Below the pieces are notes generated by a model that did not search any database, was not told where the DNA came from, and saw only the letters and a list, made by a program, of their open reading frames with translations. A DNA stretch of 64,000 bases from Podocnemis expansa (Eukaryota > Chordata > Testudines > Podocnemididae): contig ML681990.1 in NCBI GenBank assembly GCA_007922195.1, positions 43,345,655 to 43,409,654 on the forward strand. Direction: 5' to 3'. Position numbers and translations under genes: made by a program. Shown here piece by piece: positions 21,020-32,560 of the stretch (within the stretch, counting starts at the first letter, position 1; every line of letters starts with the position of its first letter).

Positions 21020-22005
21020 GGCTTGTGTTTGCAGCTCACGGGGGTTACCTGGCCAGGGAAGCCAGGCACGAGGAAGTGCAGGGTCTCTGTCAGGCACACA
21101 GCCGTGCACTGACTCTCTTGGTTGCTGTGTGGAACATTACTCAAAAGCCTTGCAATCTCTGACAGTCTTTTATAGGTTTCTAACTTTGATGTGAGTCTAT
21201 GAGTCCTGCCGTGTCATGCTACCTTAGGGACACTGTGTGACCGTTGATCACCAGACAATTGCAGACTTGATTTTATTTTGTTCTTTTCTTTCTGGGATGG
21301 ATCCTTCTTTTTCCTTTTTAGGGATGTGTCTGCATTCTTCAGCCATTTAGATGATACTTGTACTTCATCAAGACACGTGTTTGAGACTAATTGCATCACA
21401 CACACACATGCTTATTCACACATCTAAAGGAAATTACACAGTGTTCACTGAAAATATTTCATGCAAAATGGAGGACATTAATCAAGATGGAGTTCTACTT
21501 TTACAATATGGTGTTTGTTACAATGTACATCAGTTACAATGTACACCTAAAAACATTTTTAAAAGTTGCTTTACTTCAGTATTTCAGAGAACAGATGCAA
21601 AAGATTCTATAAGCAACTTCTAATAGCTACAATAAAAGACTTTAAGGAGGAAAACAGTTTCTATCTATTACAACATTAAAAGCATAAATGGTTCAAGCGG
21701 AGGGGGGAGCAGGCAGCGAATGACCTGAAGACAGCTTTGTCACTGATAGCTTTCTAAAAGAAACGGGTATCTTTTTGTAAAGCGGCAGCTTAACAACTGT
21801 CTCATAATATGCACTCAGAGCAGTTTTTCCAATGAATGAGTCGATTAATGCAGTTTATGAATGTATCAATGCAGTTTATGAATGGATCAATTATTAAGGT
21901 TTTGTGAATGGATCAACTACAAAGGTTTTATGAATAGATCAATTAAGGTTTCTGGGGTGTGCTAGAGGGAAAGCATAGGTGGTTCTTCTGTAATACAGTT
22001 TTTAT
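21020..22005. mobile_element. Insertion in CR1, solo-LTR-like, unclassified
   Basis: About 1 kb of non-CR1 sequence separates two parts of one CR1 copy. CR1 homology stops after the TTTATATCCAT block and resumes near CTCGTGTCCACATTGG. It has no coding frame of note and carries a short tandem array near its right side. Size and lack of coding fit a solo LTR, but neither clear TG...CA ends nor a target duplication was established. Confidence 0.4.
21831..21951. repeat. Tandem repeat, about 5 units of 21-26 bp
   Basis: Units follow the pattern ATGAAT-GATCAA-(TTA)AAGGTTT with variants (AATGCAGTTT in the first two). They lie inside the insertion that splits the reverse CR1. Confidence 0.8.
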
Positions 22006-22860
22006 TCATGTTACCTATTTGTACTCATACGCATTTGCTCGTGTCCACATTGGTGCTTAACTTAAATAACTCCTTTCCTCCCCTCTTATTTATTTCTCTG
22101 ATTTATTTATAGAGAGCAAGAAATCTCTCTTCTCAGCTTTCTTTTGGTTAAGCTAAACAAGCCAAGCTCTTTGAGTTTCCTCTCATAACAAAGGTTTTCC
22201 ATTCCTTGGATCATCCTAGTAGCCCTTCTCTGCACCTGTTCCAGTTTGACTTCCTCTGTCTCAAATATGGGAGACCAGAACTGCACCCTGTATTCCAGAT
22301 GAAGTCTCACCACTGCCTCGTACAATAGTACTAACACTTCCCTCTCTCTACTGGAAAGACCTCACTCACCTGCTGCACGCTAGGACTGCATTAGCCTTTT
22401 TCATGGCTACATCATATTGACACTTCAGTCACTCTGGAACCAACCAAGGCACACAGATGTTTTTCCTCCTCTGTTGCTTCCCATTGATATCACCTCAGCT
22501 TATAGCAAAAGTTCTTGTTCAGTCTTTAAGACTGTTGGGGGTTTTTATCCCCATTGCTCCCGTTCGAAGGCTGTTCCAGAACTTCACTCCTCTGATGGTT
22601 AGAAACCTGCATCTAATTTTAAGTTTAAACTTCCCAATGGCCAGTTTATATCCATTTGCTTTTGCTTATAGCAGAAATTCTTGTTAGTCCCTAAACCCAT
22701 GACCTTGCACTTTGCATTATTAAATTGCATCCCATGTCTATTACACCAGCTTGAGGTCATCCAGATCTTCTTGTATGAAATTCCAGTCCTCCTCTGTATC
22801 GACACCTCCCAACTTGCATTACCCACAAATTTTATTAACACTTACTCTTTCTTAGAAGGT

Positions 22861-24211
22861 CAGTTATAAAGCTGTTAAATAAGATTGGTTCCAAGAGCAA
22901 TTTTTGCAAGCAATGGGCAGGTACTAGCTTTTAGGCAGAGTGGCTTGATGGGAATGTCACAGTTGAAGGCAGGGATCTGTGCAGCCATAAAATTCCCCAG
23001 ACAGAAGGGAGTAGGACACAGGTCATCATCCAGAAACAGGTGACAGCTAGAGCCTGACCAAGAATTCCTGGAGTCAAGTGAGCCTTATGGGTGAGCACCA
23101 CCTAGGTGCTGTGATCAGAGGGGTTCTGTGCAGTGCAGAGGTATATGCTGCTATCTGGCAGGGGAGCACTATAAACTTACAAAGGCAACATATGGGGGAT
23201 GCTGAGATTTGTCTCTGCTTCCCCCCCATCGAATATGTGAGGAACATGAGCACTGACAAAAATGTTGCTCATCCCAGTCCCCCAAATTCTTCTTTGTTAC
23301 CTAGGGTGCTGTGAGGGGCTTGAAAGTGAGGAGCAATGCCTGGGCTACCTGCATCCAGGTCAGTTCCCCACCTGGACTATACTGTGAAGTAGCCATCTGG
23401 AGCTGCTTTTCTGCCTACCCTTTCTGCAGCCAAGGTGGGGAAATGGCCTGGATGCATGGAACCTTGGTGTTGCTCCTTGCTGCACCCTTGCAGCCCCCTA
23501 GGGTGAACGGAGGACCAGCAGTCAAGGGATGAGTGAGTAGCAATACTAATTGCTCTGTGTATCCAGGTCATTTTCCCCATGTGGGTGCAGGAGGGGGCTG
23601 GGACGAGAGAGGGACACATGAGGGGCTAAGGGAAAAGAGGGAGCGCTGGGACAATTAGAGAAGTGAAGGGTTGATGTTAGTGTATTTTACAAATACTTTC
23701 AGACAGACAGTCTCCGATTAGATGTCAAATCACACTCCATTTTATCAGTCACTCCCATCTCTCAGCTTCTTCACACCAGCACAAGATGAGTTCATCATCC
23801 CTTCTGTCTACCTGGGTTTTTTCCTTCCCTTACTCTGTTCTTGGGAGTATGCAGAAATCAAAGTAAGGGTGGCAACAAACTATGTACTGTGCCACCCTTA
23901 TTACTAAATTTGTGCCTGGACTTTCCCAGAACCTGTTCAGTATAAATTAAACAATAGGTGAAAGCAGCTCGGAACTTGGGGGCGGGGGCTGTGGGAGAGC
24001 CCAGGGCCCTCACAGGGACCAGAGGCACCAAATGCAAGGTTGCTCAGGGTACTGTTTCCCCTATGGCTGGTGGGGACCTCAAAGTGGTGGGGGAGGGGAG
24101 GGATGGCATACAAGTGCAGTTTTCCTGGCCCTGTAGCACAAGGTAGGAAGATTCTAGAGAAGGAACTATCAGCTGTGGAAGTGACACTGAACAGGAGTCT
24201 GATGTCTGACT
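22861..24211. other. No gene seen
   Basis: Intergenic sequence without a supported coding region or recognised repeat. Confidence 0.4.
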
Positions 24212-24223
24212 TTTGATATCTGA

Positions 24224-24345
24224 TATTTTCCTCTCATTCTGTATGTTCTCCATCTTCAAGCATCTGACAAAGTGGGATTTTCTCCCACAAAAACTCATGC
24301 AACAAATAAATTTCTTAGTCTTGCAAAGTGCCACAAGACTCCTTG
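24224..24345 (+). repeat. SINE-like family, 5'-truncated copy with 12-bp target duplication
   Basis: It begins in non-arm sequence, continues through the apex (AAGCATCTGACAAAGTGGG) and 3' arm, and ends CCACAAGACTCCTTG. It is flanked by the exact 12-mer tttgatatctga (24212-24223 and 24346-24357). A 5' truncation plus a 12-bp duplication is typical of target-primed (LINE-driven) insertion. Confidence 0.85.
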
Positions 24346-24357
24346 TTTGATATCTGA

Positions 24358-25358
24358 AAATAACCCGAAAATTAACTAGAATGGACTTCTTGGGAGTCAT
24401 CAGCAGCCAACAGTAGACCAGTAACATACTAGGCTAATGTAAAGAAACAATGGGAAGTTTGGTTTAGTTGGAATGGGTGTAATTCTGCAATATCGGTGTG
24501 TTGTGGGGTTGGTTTGTTTTTACAGAAAACCTTGAAAAGAAAGGAATAGGTAGAGCTTCTGTGTAAATTATTCCATAAAATTCAACTGATCAGATGGTAA
24601 TCTGTCCCTAAGGGTGAGGTGCATTATGTGGAGACTGTACCTCACTTGGATAATTGTTTCCCTTGCAATGCTAGTGTTCACAGAAGAATTAAAAGGGTTT
24701 AAGGTTCAGCAAAGCACAGTCATTTGGTGAACTGATTTATATGCTTTTTAAATGAAGGGGTATGCATGGGAGGAGAGGATCCAGGGAGCTGATACAGGAA
24801 ATAGCTACGAAAGCTTACAAACATTTCAGACCATATTAAGGCATACAACCAATGGATATAATGTAATTAGGTGTGAGACATTTGCCATGTAGTGTTCATG
24901 CCAGACAGCCAAAGAACCATATAACTTCAGCTTATTGAAAGAAATTAATAGCACTTTCTTTTAAAGTAACATTATTTAACCCTTTGAGGTTTAAAAGTGC
25001 CATTTGAAAAGGAAGAAAGCCCTGACATAATTAAATAACTCATTCTTAGTTTATGATCAAGAAACTCAAGTTTCAAGAGGGGCAACTTGTAGGCATAAAA
25101 TGGAACTGGTTCCAGTCATCATTTCTTTTAGCCAAAGAGTAGTGGGCATATATTTGCTAAACGTATCTTTTCATGTGAAAGATCTATTTAAGAATAAGGA
25201 TACAGGTTAAAAGGCACAGTTACTGGGTTTAATACTTGTCTCAGTGTAGGCTCCTAATTAAAAAAAAAAAAAAAAAACCTCAAAGATTTCTTTAAAATAC
25301 TGCAACAGCATGGGGAAGCGGAAATTTATACTTGAAGGAGACTGACTGTATGCTCCCC
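24358..25358. other. No gene seen
   Basis: AT-rich sequence with a poly(A) run at about 25260-25277. No supported feature. Confidence 0.4.
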
Positions 25359-25882
25359 CAGAGCCATAACTAGAAAAATCAGTGCCTGGGACAAGCAGCC
25401 CTGGATGCCCCCTACCCCACCTCAGTGCCCAATCTAGCCTCAGTGTTGAGGAGTTCCTCAGCAGGGACCCCCCAGTACGGACCCCTGGGGTTCCCCACTG
25501 CCCAGCAAGCACAGCTGACACTGGGTGGGAGGGTGCCTTTCCCTGCCACCTGGCAGGTGTGACCAGCGCCAGGTGGGAGGGTGCCTTCGGGAGAAGGCAC
25601 CCTCCCACCCAGCACTGCCTGTGCTTGCTGGACGGTGTGGCCAGAGCCAGGCGGGGGTTCCCTTTCCCCATTATGGCCAGAGTCAGGCAGGTAGTCCCTT
25701 CCTCAGCTGCAGCCAGAGCCAGTTGGGGGTTCTGTTCCCCAGCCAAGGCCAGAGCCAGGCAGAGGTTCCCTTCCCCCGGCTCCCAGAAGAATGTTCCTCT
25801 TTGGGGCCAGGAAGGGGCTGGTGCCCTCTCAAAGTGGCACCTAGGGCATTGCCCCTTTCACCCCACCGTAGTTATGGCCCTG
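25359..25882. mobile_element. MITE with CAGRGCCATAACTA ends
   Basis: The ends are CAGAGCCATAACTA and, reverse-complemented, CAGGGCCATAACTA. The flanking 8-mers (tgctcccc, cactctcc) match at only 5 of 8, so the duplication is uncertain. The interior is GC-rich with degenerate GGCCAGAGCCAGG units spaced about 35-38 bases (25640-25760) and a perfect hairpin. Fragments with the same left end occur at 51549 and 63350. The open frames across it on both strands are artefacts. Confidence 0.7.
25572..25609. repeat. Perfect 16-bp hairpin with 6-base loop
   Basis: GGTGGGAGGGTGCCTT (25572-25587), loop CGGGAG, then the exact reverse complement (25594-25609). GC-rich and tight; it could form a cruciform. 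Confidence 0.9.
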
Positions 25883-26960
25883 CACTCTCCCACCACCTGG
25901 GAAAGATCTGATGAAAGACAAAGTTATGAGAAAACAGGTGCAGTATTGACTTTTCTATACCAGTATTCAGTATCCCAGACTGAAAGAAAAAAATTGCACC
26001 CAGAGGAACAAGAGTATACAGTTTATTCACAGACATTTATAGTTTACAAGGGAGTTAATGTTAGTTTTTAAATCCTTAAGGAAATAGGCAAGATCTGCAA
26101 AAGTTGGTGCCATTACATACTCAGATTATACCCCTGCAACTTTGGGGGTGCTGTCCCAGGCCATGGCCTCACGGGGGTACTGCAGCCCCACCAAAATCTA
26201 GCCCCCATCAAGCCACCAAGGCCTTCCTTCCCACCACCTATGCTCAGCAGTGGGACAGGAGTGCTGCAGCTACCCCTGGCAGCTGTCCACCCCTCCCCCC
26301 AGCATCACTAGCCTATACCACCTTCCATTTAGCCCCAGATCCTGCCCCACAGCACTGGCCAGGTGGGGGAGTGGGGCCCTGGGCCCAACAGGGGGAGGCA
26401 TGAAAGTGGGCAGCCCAGTGCCCTGAGGCCCCATAATCCAGCCTTCTTTACCTAACATACACCTTTGTGATGTGATCTCTGTATCATTCATGTTCACCCG
26501 TAACTTTGTATTGGCTTATGCGTGGCGTGCTGTGATGTGTATCGTTTGAGGTGTTTTAGGAATGCTTATGACATGCTAAAACAGACCTGTCATGGTAGCA
26601 TGTTTCCTGCAATGTTATGTATAAAACTTTGCTATGTTATAGCCCCAAATGTGTGTCTTCCATGGCTTGGATGGATGCTGACAAACACAAAGCTGTGTTT
26701 CCACATCCAGCAGATATATGCATACAGGAACAATGGCCTGGCCTAAGCACTTGTGAGGATTTTGGCCCAAGTGAAAGGAATCAGGCCCACTGCTGGACAG
26801 GGCTGATCACCTGACCCCAAGGGGTGTCAGAGAAATTTGTTAAAAGCTGAGGCATCTTTTCAGGAGGCTCTCCCCTGGAATCTTGGTCCCAAAGGAACAT
26901 CAAGGACTGGCACCTATACACAGGTAGGGGGAGCCAAGCTGCAAGACATAGCCTGTATGG
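25883..26960. other. No gene seen; possibly old LTR sequence
   Basis: The part from about 26460 has the loose T/G-rich look of an LTR, but no ends or duplication could be shown. Confidence 0.3.
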
Positions 26961-26973
26961 CAAGCTGAATACA

Positions 26974-27293
26974 AGGAGTCATGTGGCACTTTAAGACTAA
27001 CAGATTTATTTTTTGCATGAGTTTTCATGAGAGAAGATCCCACTTCGTCAGATGCTTCAACAGCAAAGCATTTTAAGGCAAGCAATGCTGCAGGGCAGAT
27101 AGTGACCCAACCCTTCACTGGTTTGGATTACAGTCCACAATGTGATAGTAGTAGAGTTTATTTATTGCATGAGCTCTTGTGGCGGAAAATCCACAAAGTG
27201 GAGCAATACATAAATCTGTTAGTCTTAAAGTGCCACACAACTCCTTGTTTTTTTGCTGAACTAGGCTAACACGGCTATCCCTTTGGAAACTGA
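26974..27293 (-). repeat. Palindromic SINE-like element, long subfamily, 13-bp target duplication
   Basis: On the minus strand it starts with the head (CCAAAGGGATAGCCGTGTTAG). The 5' arm, a unique body of about 150 bases and the inverted 3' arm follow, ending at GACTCCT. The exact 13-mer caagctgaataca flanks it (26961-26973 and 27294-27306). The whole palindromic unit therefore inserted in one event. The body includes GGGTTGGGTCACTATCTGCC and is shared with the copy at 29.5 kb. Confidence 0.88.
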
Positions 27294-27306
27294 CAAGCTG
27301 AATACA

Positions 27307-28829
27307 GCCTGAAACAGTAATCTTAGCTTGGAATAAGCATTATATTTTATATGATTGTGACTAACTCTTTACTTAGTAGTTTTTTTATTTATATTACTCT
27401 GACTCAGAATCACTTAAAATCTTACTGTAGTCAGTAAATTTGTATGTTTTATCTAAAGCAGTGCATGTGGTTTGAGTGCATACAGAGATGTCACATGGAG
27501 TGACAGACCTGGTGCACAGCAATTCATTTGATAAATTGATGGACAAGTATAAATAAGCTTCCAAGGTGCAGTGGGCAGCACTGAACCCTGAAAGATGGTA
27601 GTTTTCAGGGTTGCAGCTGAGACTGGGAATGCTTGCTGGGTTGGGGGGCTCTATCCCATGAGTGGCTGGATAGAGTGCTCCTCCATTGGATGAGAGACCG
27701 ATTACACACAGGAGGCTGGGCATCAGCTGACCTAGGAGTGGGGGTTCACACATCAAAGTGGGGTAAATCAGGGTCCAGGAGTGGAGAATTGAAGTAACAC
27801 AGCTGAACACCAATCCAGATTGCAGGAGGGGAACATCACAGCCCCGTATTTGGCATTTAGATGGATCTTAAAGATCACATTTTTGGAAGCAAATTAACAA
27901 GGCATTGTTTAATATTTTAAAATGACAATATAAAGATAGAAGAGACCCATTAGAGTCAGCTAAAGCAGTATTTAGTGGTCAATTGATAAATGGAGCCTTT
28001 CATCTGAAAATATAAAGAGCTCAAAAACTAAAACCAGAAAAGCAAATAAGGTTAGAGTCATAAACGGGTTCAAAAAAGTATCAGTTAACTATCATTAGAA
28101 GGGAACAGTGTTTGACAGGTACAGTTGAAAAGCCCTTCCATATACGGTGCAGATATTTTATCAGAAAGGAAATAGGTGATAAGTTACTGATAAAAATGAA
28201 TAAATAGAAGCATATTATTCCATCAATTAAAAGTAATCAGCAAAATTGCATATAGCATTACAGTGTGTAACTAATTATAAGAGTCTTTCAAATACTCCAA
28301 GATCTGAAGCTATTCAAAAATATTAGACTAGCAGGCCTTTTAAAAATACATGAAATTAATAGAAGAAGAAATCTCAGAGGCTAGAAAGAATGAAGAGTGG
28401 CAATATTCTGGGATTTGATAATTTTCCAGAAGATCTTTGAGGTATAAAAGGGTATCACTAGAACCCTTCAGGGATGACTCTAATGCCCTTCAGTTGTCAG
28501 ATTGTGGGAGACCGCCCCTAAGGTGGGGGATGGAGTTGTAGTTCTCATTCAAGTTAAAAGAGACCTTTCTTAAGAAGCTCTTACTGGCCCATAACACTGC
28601 ATAACCATTATATAAAGCCCTTTATTTTCAAGGCTGATTCTTTCAGTTATGGTGTTGGGGCAGTACTGTCAAAACTGCAGGGATAACTGAGGTTTTTCTC
28701 TTTTATTTATTCTTTCTACTCCAGAAAACTAAGTCCTAGCAGGGAAACAAAACAACCAAACTACAGAAATTTATGACAAAGAGTGCTATCCATCAAGACT
28801 ATCTTTGAAGGGTGCCATTGCCCAAGATG
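27307..28829. other. No gene seen
   Basis: AT-rich sequence with no supported coding region. It may include older parts of the Ty3/Gypsy element that becomes recognisable from 28830, but nothing could be aligned by eye. Confidence 0.35.
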
Positions 28830-29495
28830 TATATTTTCCCATCCAGGTACTCAGTTATCACAAAAAAATTAGAACACTTTCTATCTGTCCAGCACCTCAG
28901 GCAATACCAGATCTGATGTCCTTTTGGTTTTTGCACTTTTGAGTTCGTGCTACATCGATTATTCTGAAGGCCAGATCCACAAACCCTATGCAATCTCCCA
29001 TAAGGTGGAGTACTTTGAGGACAAGGAAACATTATCAGAAGCCATTTTTTTTACCATATTAGTGAACACACACCTGTTGGCCCTTATAAAATCCTCCCTA
29101 CCAAGCTACCAGTTCGCAGCTAACCAGATGTCACCTAATACCAAGCCCGACCAAGGTTTCTCTATTAAAAGTGGGTACTTCTGTTCAGGAGCCTTCCATG
29201 TTTTGCCCCCAAAAACCTTGCATGGCTTGCAGTTCTCTGACTATTCTACAACTCACTTTTGGTGACCATTTTGGATATTGGAAGGCAATAAAATTGATCA
29301 CACAACACTTCTGGTGGCCCTTATTACATAACTTGAACAACCTCATGGAAGTATGCAAAATATATTGTTGTACAAAGGTCCCCCCACTAGGCTCCTGAGT
29401 GCCTTGGTCCTCCTACCCACTTCTTCCTGACCCTGGGACTCCATATGAATAGACTTTATTATAAGAGCTCCCTAATACAACTCTACTGCTCAGTT
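28830..29495 (+). pseudogene. Ty3/Gypsy pol remnant: RNase H end and integrase zinc-binding region
   Basis: At about 28860-29030, short frame-shifting stretches such as KLEHFLSVQHLRQ match the end of the RNase H domain (the 'DHKNLEHL' region). They lead into a VEYFEDKET stretch. At 29262-29400 GHFGYWKAIKLITQHFWWPL is followed by CKIYCCTK, which matches the integrase HHCC N-terminus (H-G-H-x-G, FWWP, C-x2-C). Frames change several times and stops are frequent. This is an old LTR-retrotransposon fragment. Its integrase core is missing here and appears to resume near 31790 after other insertions. Confidence 0.65.
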
Positions 29496-29504
29496 CCAAA
29501 GGGG

Positions 29505-29745
29505 AAGCTGTGTTTGTCTAGTTCAGCAAGACAAACAAGGAGTTTTGTGGCACTTACAGACTAACAAATTTATGTATTGCTCCACTTTGTGGATTTTCTC
29601 CCACAAGAGCGCATGCAATAAACAAACTCTACTACTATCACATTGTGGATTGTAATCCAAACCAGTGAAGGGTTGGGTCACTATCTGCCCTGCAGCATTG
29701 CTTGCCTTACAATGCTTTGCTGTTGTAGCTCCCAACCTGGGCTAG
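29505..29745 (+). repeat. SINE-like element, long subfamily, inverted relative to 27.0 kb copy
   Basis: It reads head (GCTGTGTTTGTCTAGTTCAG), 5' arm (AAGGAGTTTTGTGGCACTT), then the same body as the 26974-27293 copy. It stops before the 3' arm. It is the reverse complement of 27055-27290 with few differences, so the two form an inverted pair about 2.2 kb apart. Confidence 0.85.
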
Positions 29746-31789
29746 TCAAAAACTGGATGTATGTCAACACCTTGAATGTCTGTGTTTAGCTGTAGCCCTG
29801 TTCCAGCATATGTGACCCCAGCAGTCTGTTGGCAACACACTAATCACAGACAAGCTTCCACCAGCCTTAATTACTACCTGTAGGGTGACCCCAGTGCCAG
29901 CTTTTGCCTAAACTGTGTTACCTGCTATTAAAAGTTCCTGATACCTGTTAAGGGTCAATATTCAATAATTTGCTACTTTGAAGGGGATTACCAAACAGTT
30001 CTATTTAAATATACCACTGGATTGATTTGGATTAAACTATAACGTAAGTTTGTCAACACAAGAGGATTTAAGTGAATTCATGTATCCAATATTAAAGTCA
30101 GAAATAGTACAAGAAAAACTCTTAGCTACTAGAAAGCATTTTAACAAGCTAGACTTGGCTCAGGGTAAAAGCCTTCCTAGCAACTTTGCTGACCAAATTC
30201 CAATGTCATGAACTCCCTCCTCCCCTCAAAATCTAATGACTCTTAAATGAAAAAGATGACAATAGGGTGCTTTTTACCCCTTACTTTAATAGCGCAGTCA
30301 CCCTTTGAAATTGTATTTTCCTAAGGGTTACCTCTAGATAAAGTTCATTCATGCAATGAGGAAGGAGACATGGAGTCAAGTGGGGAAAGAGGTTCCCTAT
30401 TTTGTTTGCTAAAATGCAGATCCATCTGTTTCCATCTCCCTGTCTTGTCAAAGAATGGCCACTTGAAAGTTGAGTGCCAACCAACTTTGACACCTGGCTA
30501 AAGTCATCAGCCTGGGAGTGGGGGGGGGGGGTGACTGAGGGACCTCAGAGCCCTGGACCACAGCCCACCAGTGATCCCCCTGCTGCCTGGAGTCCTGCCC
30601 CCCACTGGTGGGCCCCCACCTGGGGTCCTGGTCCCCTGCTCTAGCCAGTCTGCTTCCAGGCAGGGCCAAAATGTTGTGTGGTGTGGCTTACAGTACGGCC
30701 AGGGGTGGATTATCTTGTGGGCCTAATGCTGGTGTTTGTGGGGTGGGAGCAGGGCCACTTGGGCTCGAAGGCAGGCTCTGCGCTCCTGCCCCACGCCTGA
30801 GCTGGCTGCTCTGTCCCTGGAGGCAGGTCAGGCTGACATGACTGGTTGCTCCACTCTGGGGATAGGGTGGCTGGCATGCTGTGTGTGGCCACTGGAACGG
30901 CCTTCCAGGGCTTGTGGCCCTAGAGGGCCACACCTCATGCCAATTGGTCCCAATGCCCTCGAGGGCAGACTGGAAGGAGTGGGGGGCTGGGGCCCCTGGA
31001 AGGCCACCGGTGGGGCCCGGGGCCCCAAGGAGGGCCCCACTGCTGGTGGGCTAGGGCCCCAGATGGGGGTCCCTGGGCCCAGAACCCTAAGTATCTTTAA
31101 TCTGCTTCTCGGTGTGGCCCTCAAGGATGACAGACCCTGGAATGCCACACCAGAGAGTATAGTGCATGCCAGCCGGTTCCACCCTAGAGTGGAGCGACCA
31201 CATGCTGGCCCATCTCCAGCTAGTTCAGGGGTGGGGCAGGAGCATGAAGATTGTCCTCTAGGCTGGCCCATCCCGCTACTGGGGACAGATCAACTGTCCC
31301 AGGGACAGAACAGGAGTGCAGAGCCCAGTCTCCGGACCAGGGCAGTCTTGCTCCCTCCCAATGCCAGCATGGCCCCATTGTGTGGTCCTGGGTATGGGCC
31401 TGATAGGTCTGTGTGGTAATCTGCCCCTGGCATCAGCTTGTCCTTTGTCTTTGAGAGACTGGTTTATCTCTTCCCCAGACTTGTCTGGTCAGCACATTCT
31501 AGTTATAACTTCAGCTTATGTTCATAACTTGTAATACACATTCTGTTCATACGTTACACAAGACTATTGATGATTTGTATTATGTTTTTGAATGAGGATA
31601 CCTTACAAGGCATATTTTGCTACAATTACTACAATAATGCACAGCATATGAAGAGAGGGGTGCTTTCGTTCATGAGAGTCCTATTAGTAATCATAAACCT
31701 TGTATCAAAGAAGTTCCAGTTTATGACTTGCTGAAAGATTCCTACCCCAGACATGGCAGCCCATTTCTTTTTCAAAAGTGTTTTCAAGC
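29746..31789. other. Insertions splitting the Gypsy element; no gene seen
   Basis: A 0.7 kb AT-rich part is followed by GC-rich sequence (30520-31420) that yields long open frames on both strands without domain content. A stretch beginning CAGGGGTGGATTATC near 30700 resembles the end of a hAT-like MITE also seen near 37862. From about 31420 to 31640 the sequence is LTR-like. Boundaries could not be fixed. Confidence 0.35.
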
Positions 31790-32560
31790 TTCCTTGGTTA
31801 CATCCAATTACATTCATGCCAGACCACAGATAGCAATTATCTCCCACTTTTGAAAGGAAGTTTTCCTCCTCTTAGACATGGATTTATGTCTCTAAGCTGC
31901 CTATCATCCCCAACGGATGGGCAGTTGGAATGGGTAAGTAAACTTTTAGAACAGTATCTGCAATTTTATTAAATTCCACCCTGATGACAGGGTTCAATAT
32001 TTACCCTTTGCAGAGAGTTTGCCTATAACAACTCTGTGCATAAGTCTACCTAGCAGAGCCCCTTTTCCCCCTAACTCTGGTTGCTATCTCTAGTTTCATC
32101 CAGGCCTCCCATTAATATCCCACATCCAAGCCACCTCTGACATGGTAACACACCTCCATCATACTCATGAGGAGCTAAGACCCCAGTGGGTCACTGCCAA
32201 GACAGATTACAAGCAATTTGCTGACTGCCACTGCCAGGCTAACTTTCCCATCACCACTGGGGACAAGGTATCACTCTCCAGAAGATACCTGGACAGCTCT
32301 TACCAACTTGACTAGTGATACCTTAATCCCTTCATCATAACTCATCAGATTAACCTGGTCACTTCCTACCTCCAGCAATTCCCAGTGATGCAAGTCAGCA
32401 TACTATATGTTCCATGTCTCTTTACAGGAAAACCTACCTCCCAAAGTGAACACAGGTCCCACCTCTTCCAGTCATAGTGCCAAGTTAGAAGGAACACAAC
32501 ATCTAGTGAATCAGATCCTCAATTCCAAGATCCCCCAAGAGAAGCTCCTGTACCTCATAG
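31790..32560 (+). pseudogene. Ty3/Gypsy pol remnant: integrase core end and C-terminus
   Basis: YHPQ-type sequence near 31895 (CCTATCATCCCCAACGGATGG) matches the integrase core 'AYHPQTDGQ' block. DDRVQYLPFAE follows near 31984. Then come a K-x-Y-K-Q-F-A-D stretch at about 32205-32225 and a chromodomain-like tail ending near 32460. The order and spacing are those of Ty3/Gypsy integrase. It is broken by frame changes and stops. It probably continues the 28830-29495 fragment. Confidence 0.65.

Larger units (their letters stand above)
20490..22860 (-). mobile_element. CR1 LINE, reverse, truncated and interrupted
   Basis: This is the reverse complement of the CR1 ORF2 3' part and 3' UTR. The segment 22107-22337 (minus) reads RRATRMIQGMENLCYERKLK and GLFSLTKRKLR, the CR1 ORF2 C-terminal block also seen at about 2920-3020. 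The piece 22599-22841 covers the part just after the RT catalytic box. The copy is split by about 1 kb of foreign DNA (about 21020-22005) and disturbed by a local duplication at 22498-22685. It lacks the extreme 3' end and is 5'-truncated at about 22860. Confidence 0.85.

Noticed and set aside
30688..31419. Frames of 227 and 147 codons on opposite strands
   Set aside because: GC-rich repeat-derived sequence with no domain-like features, placed between two parts of a Gypsy element.
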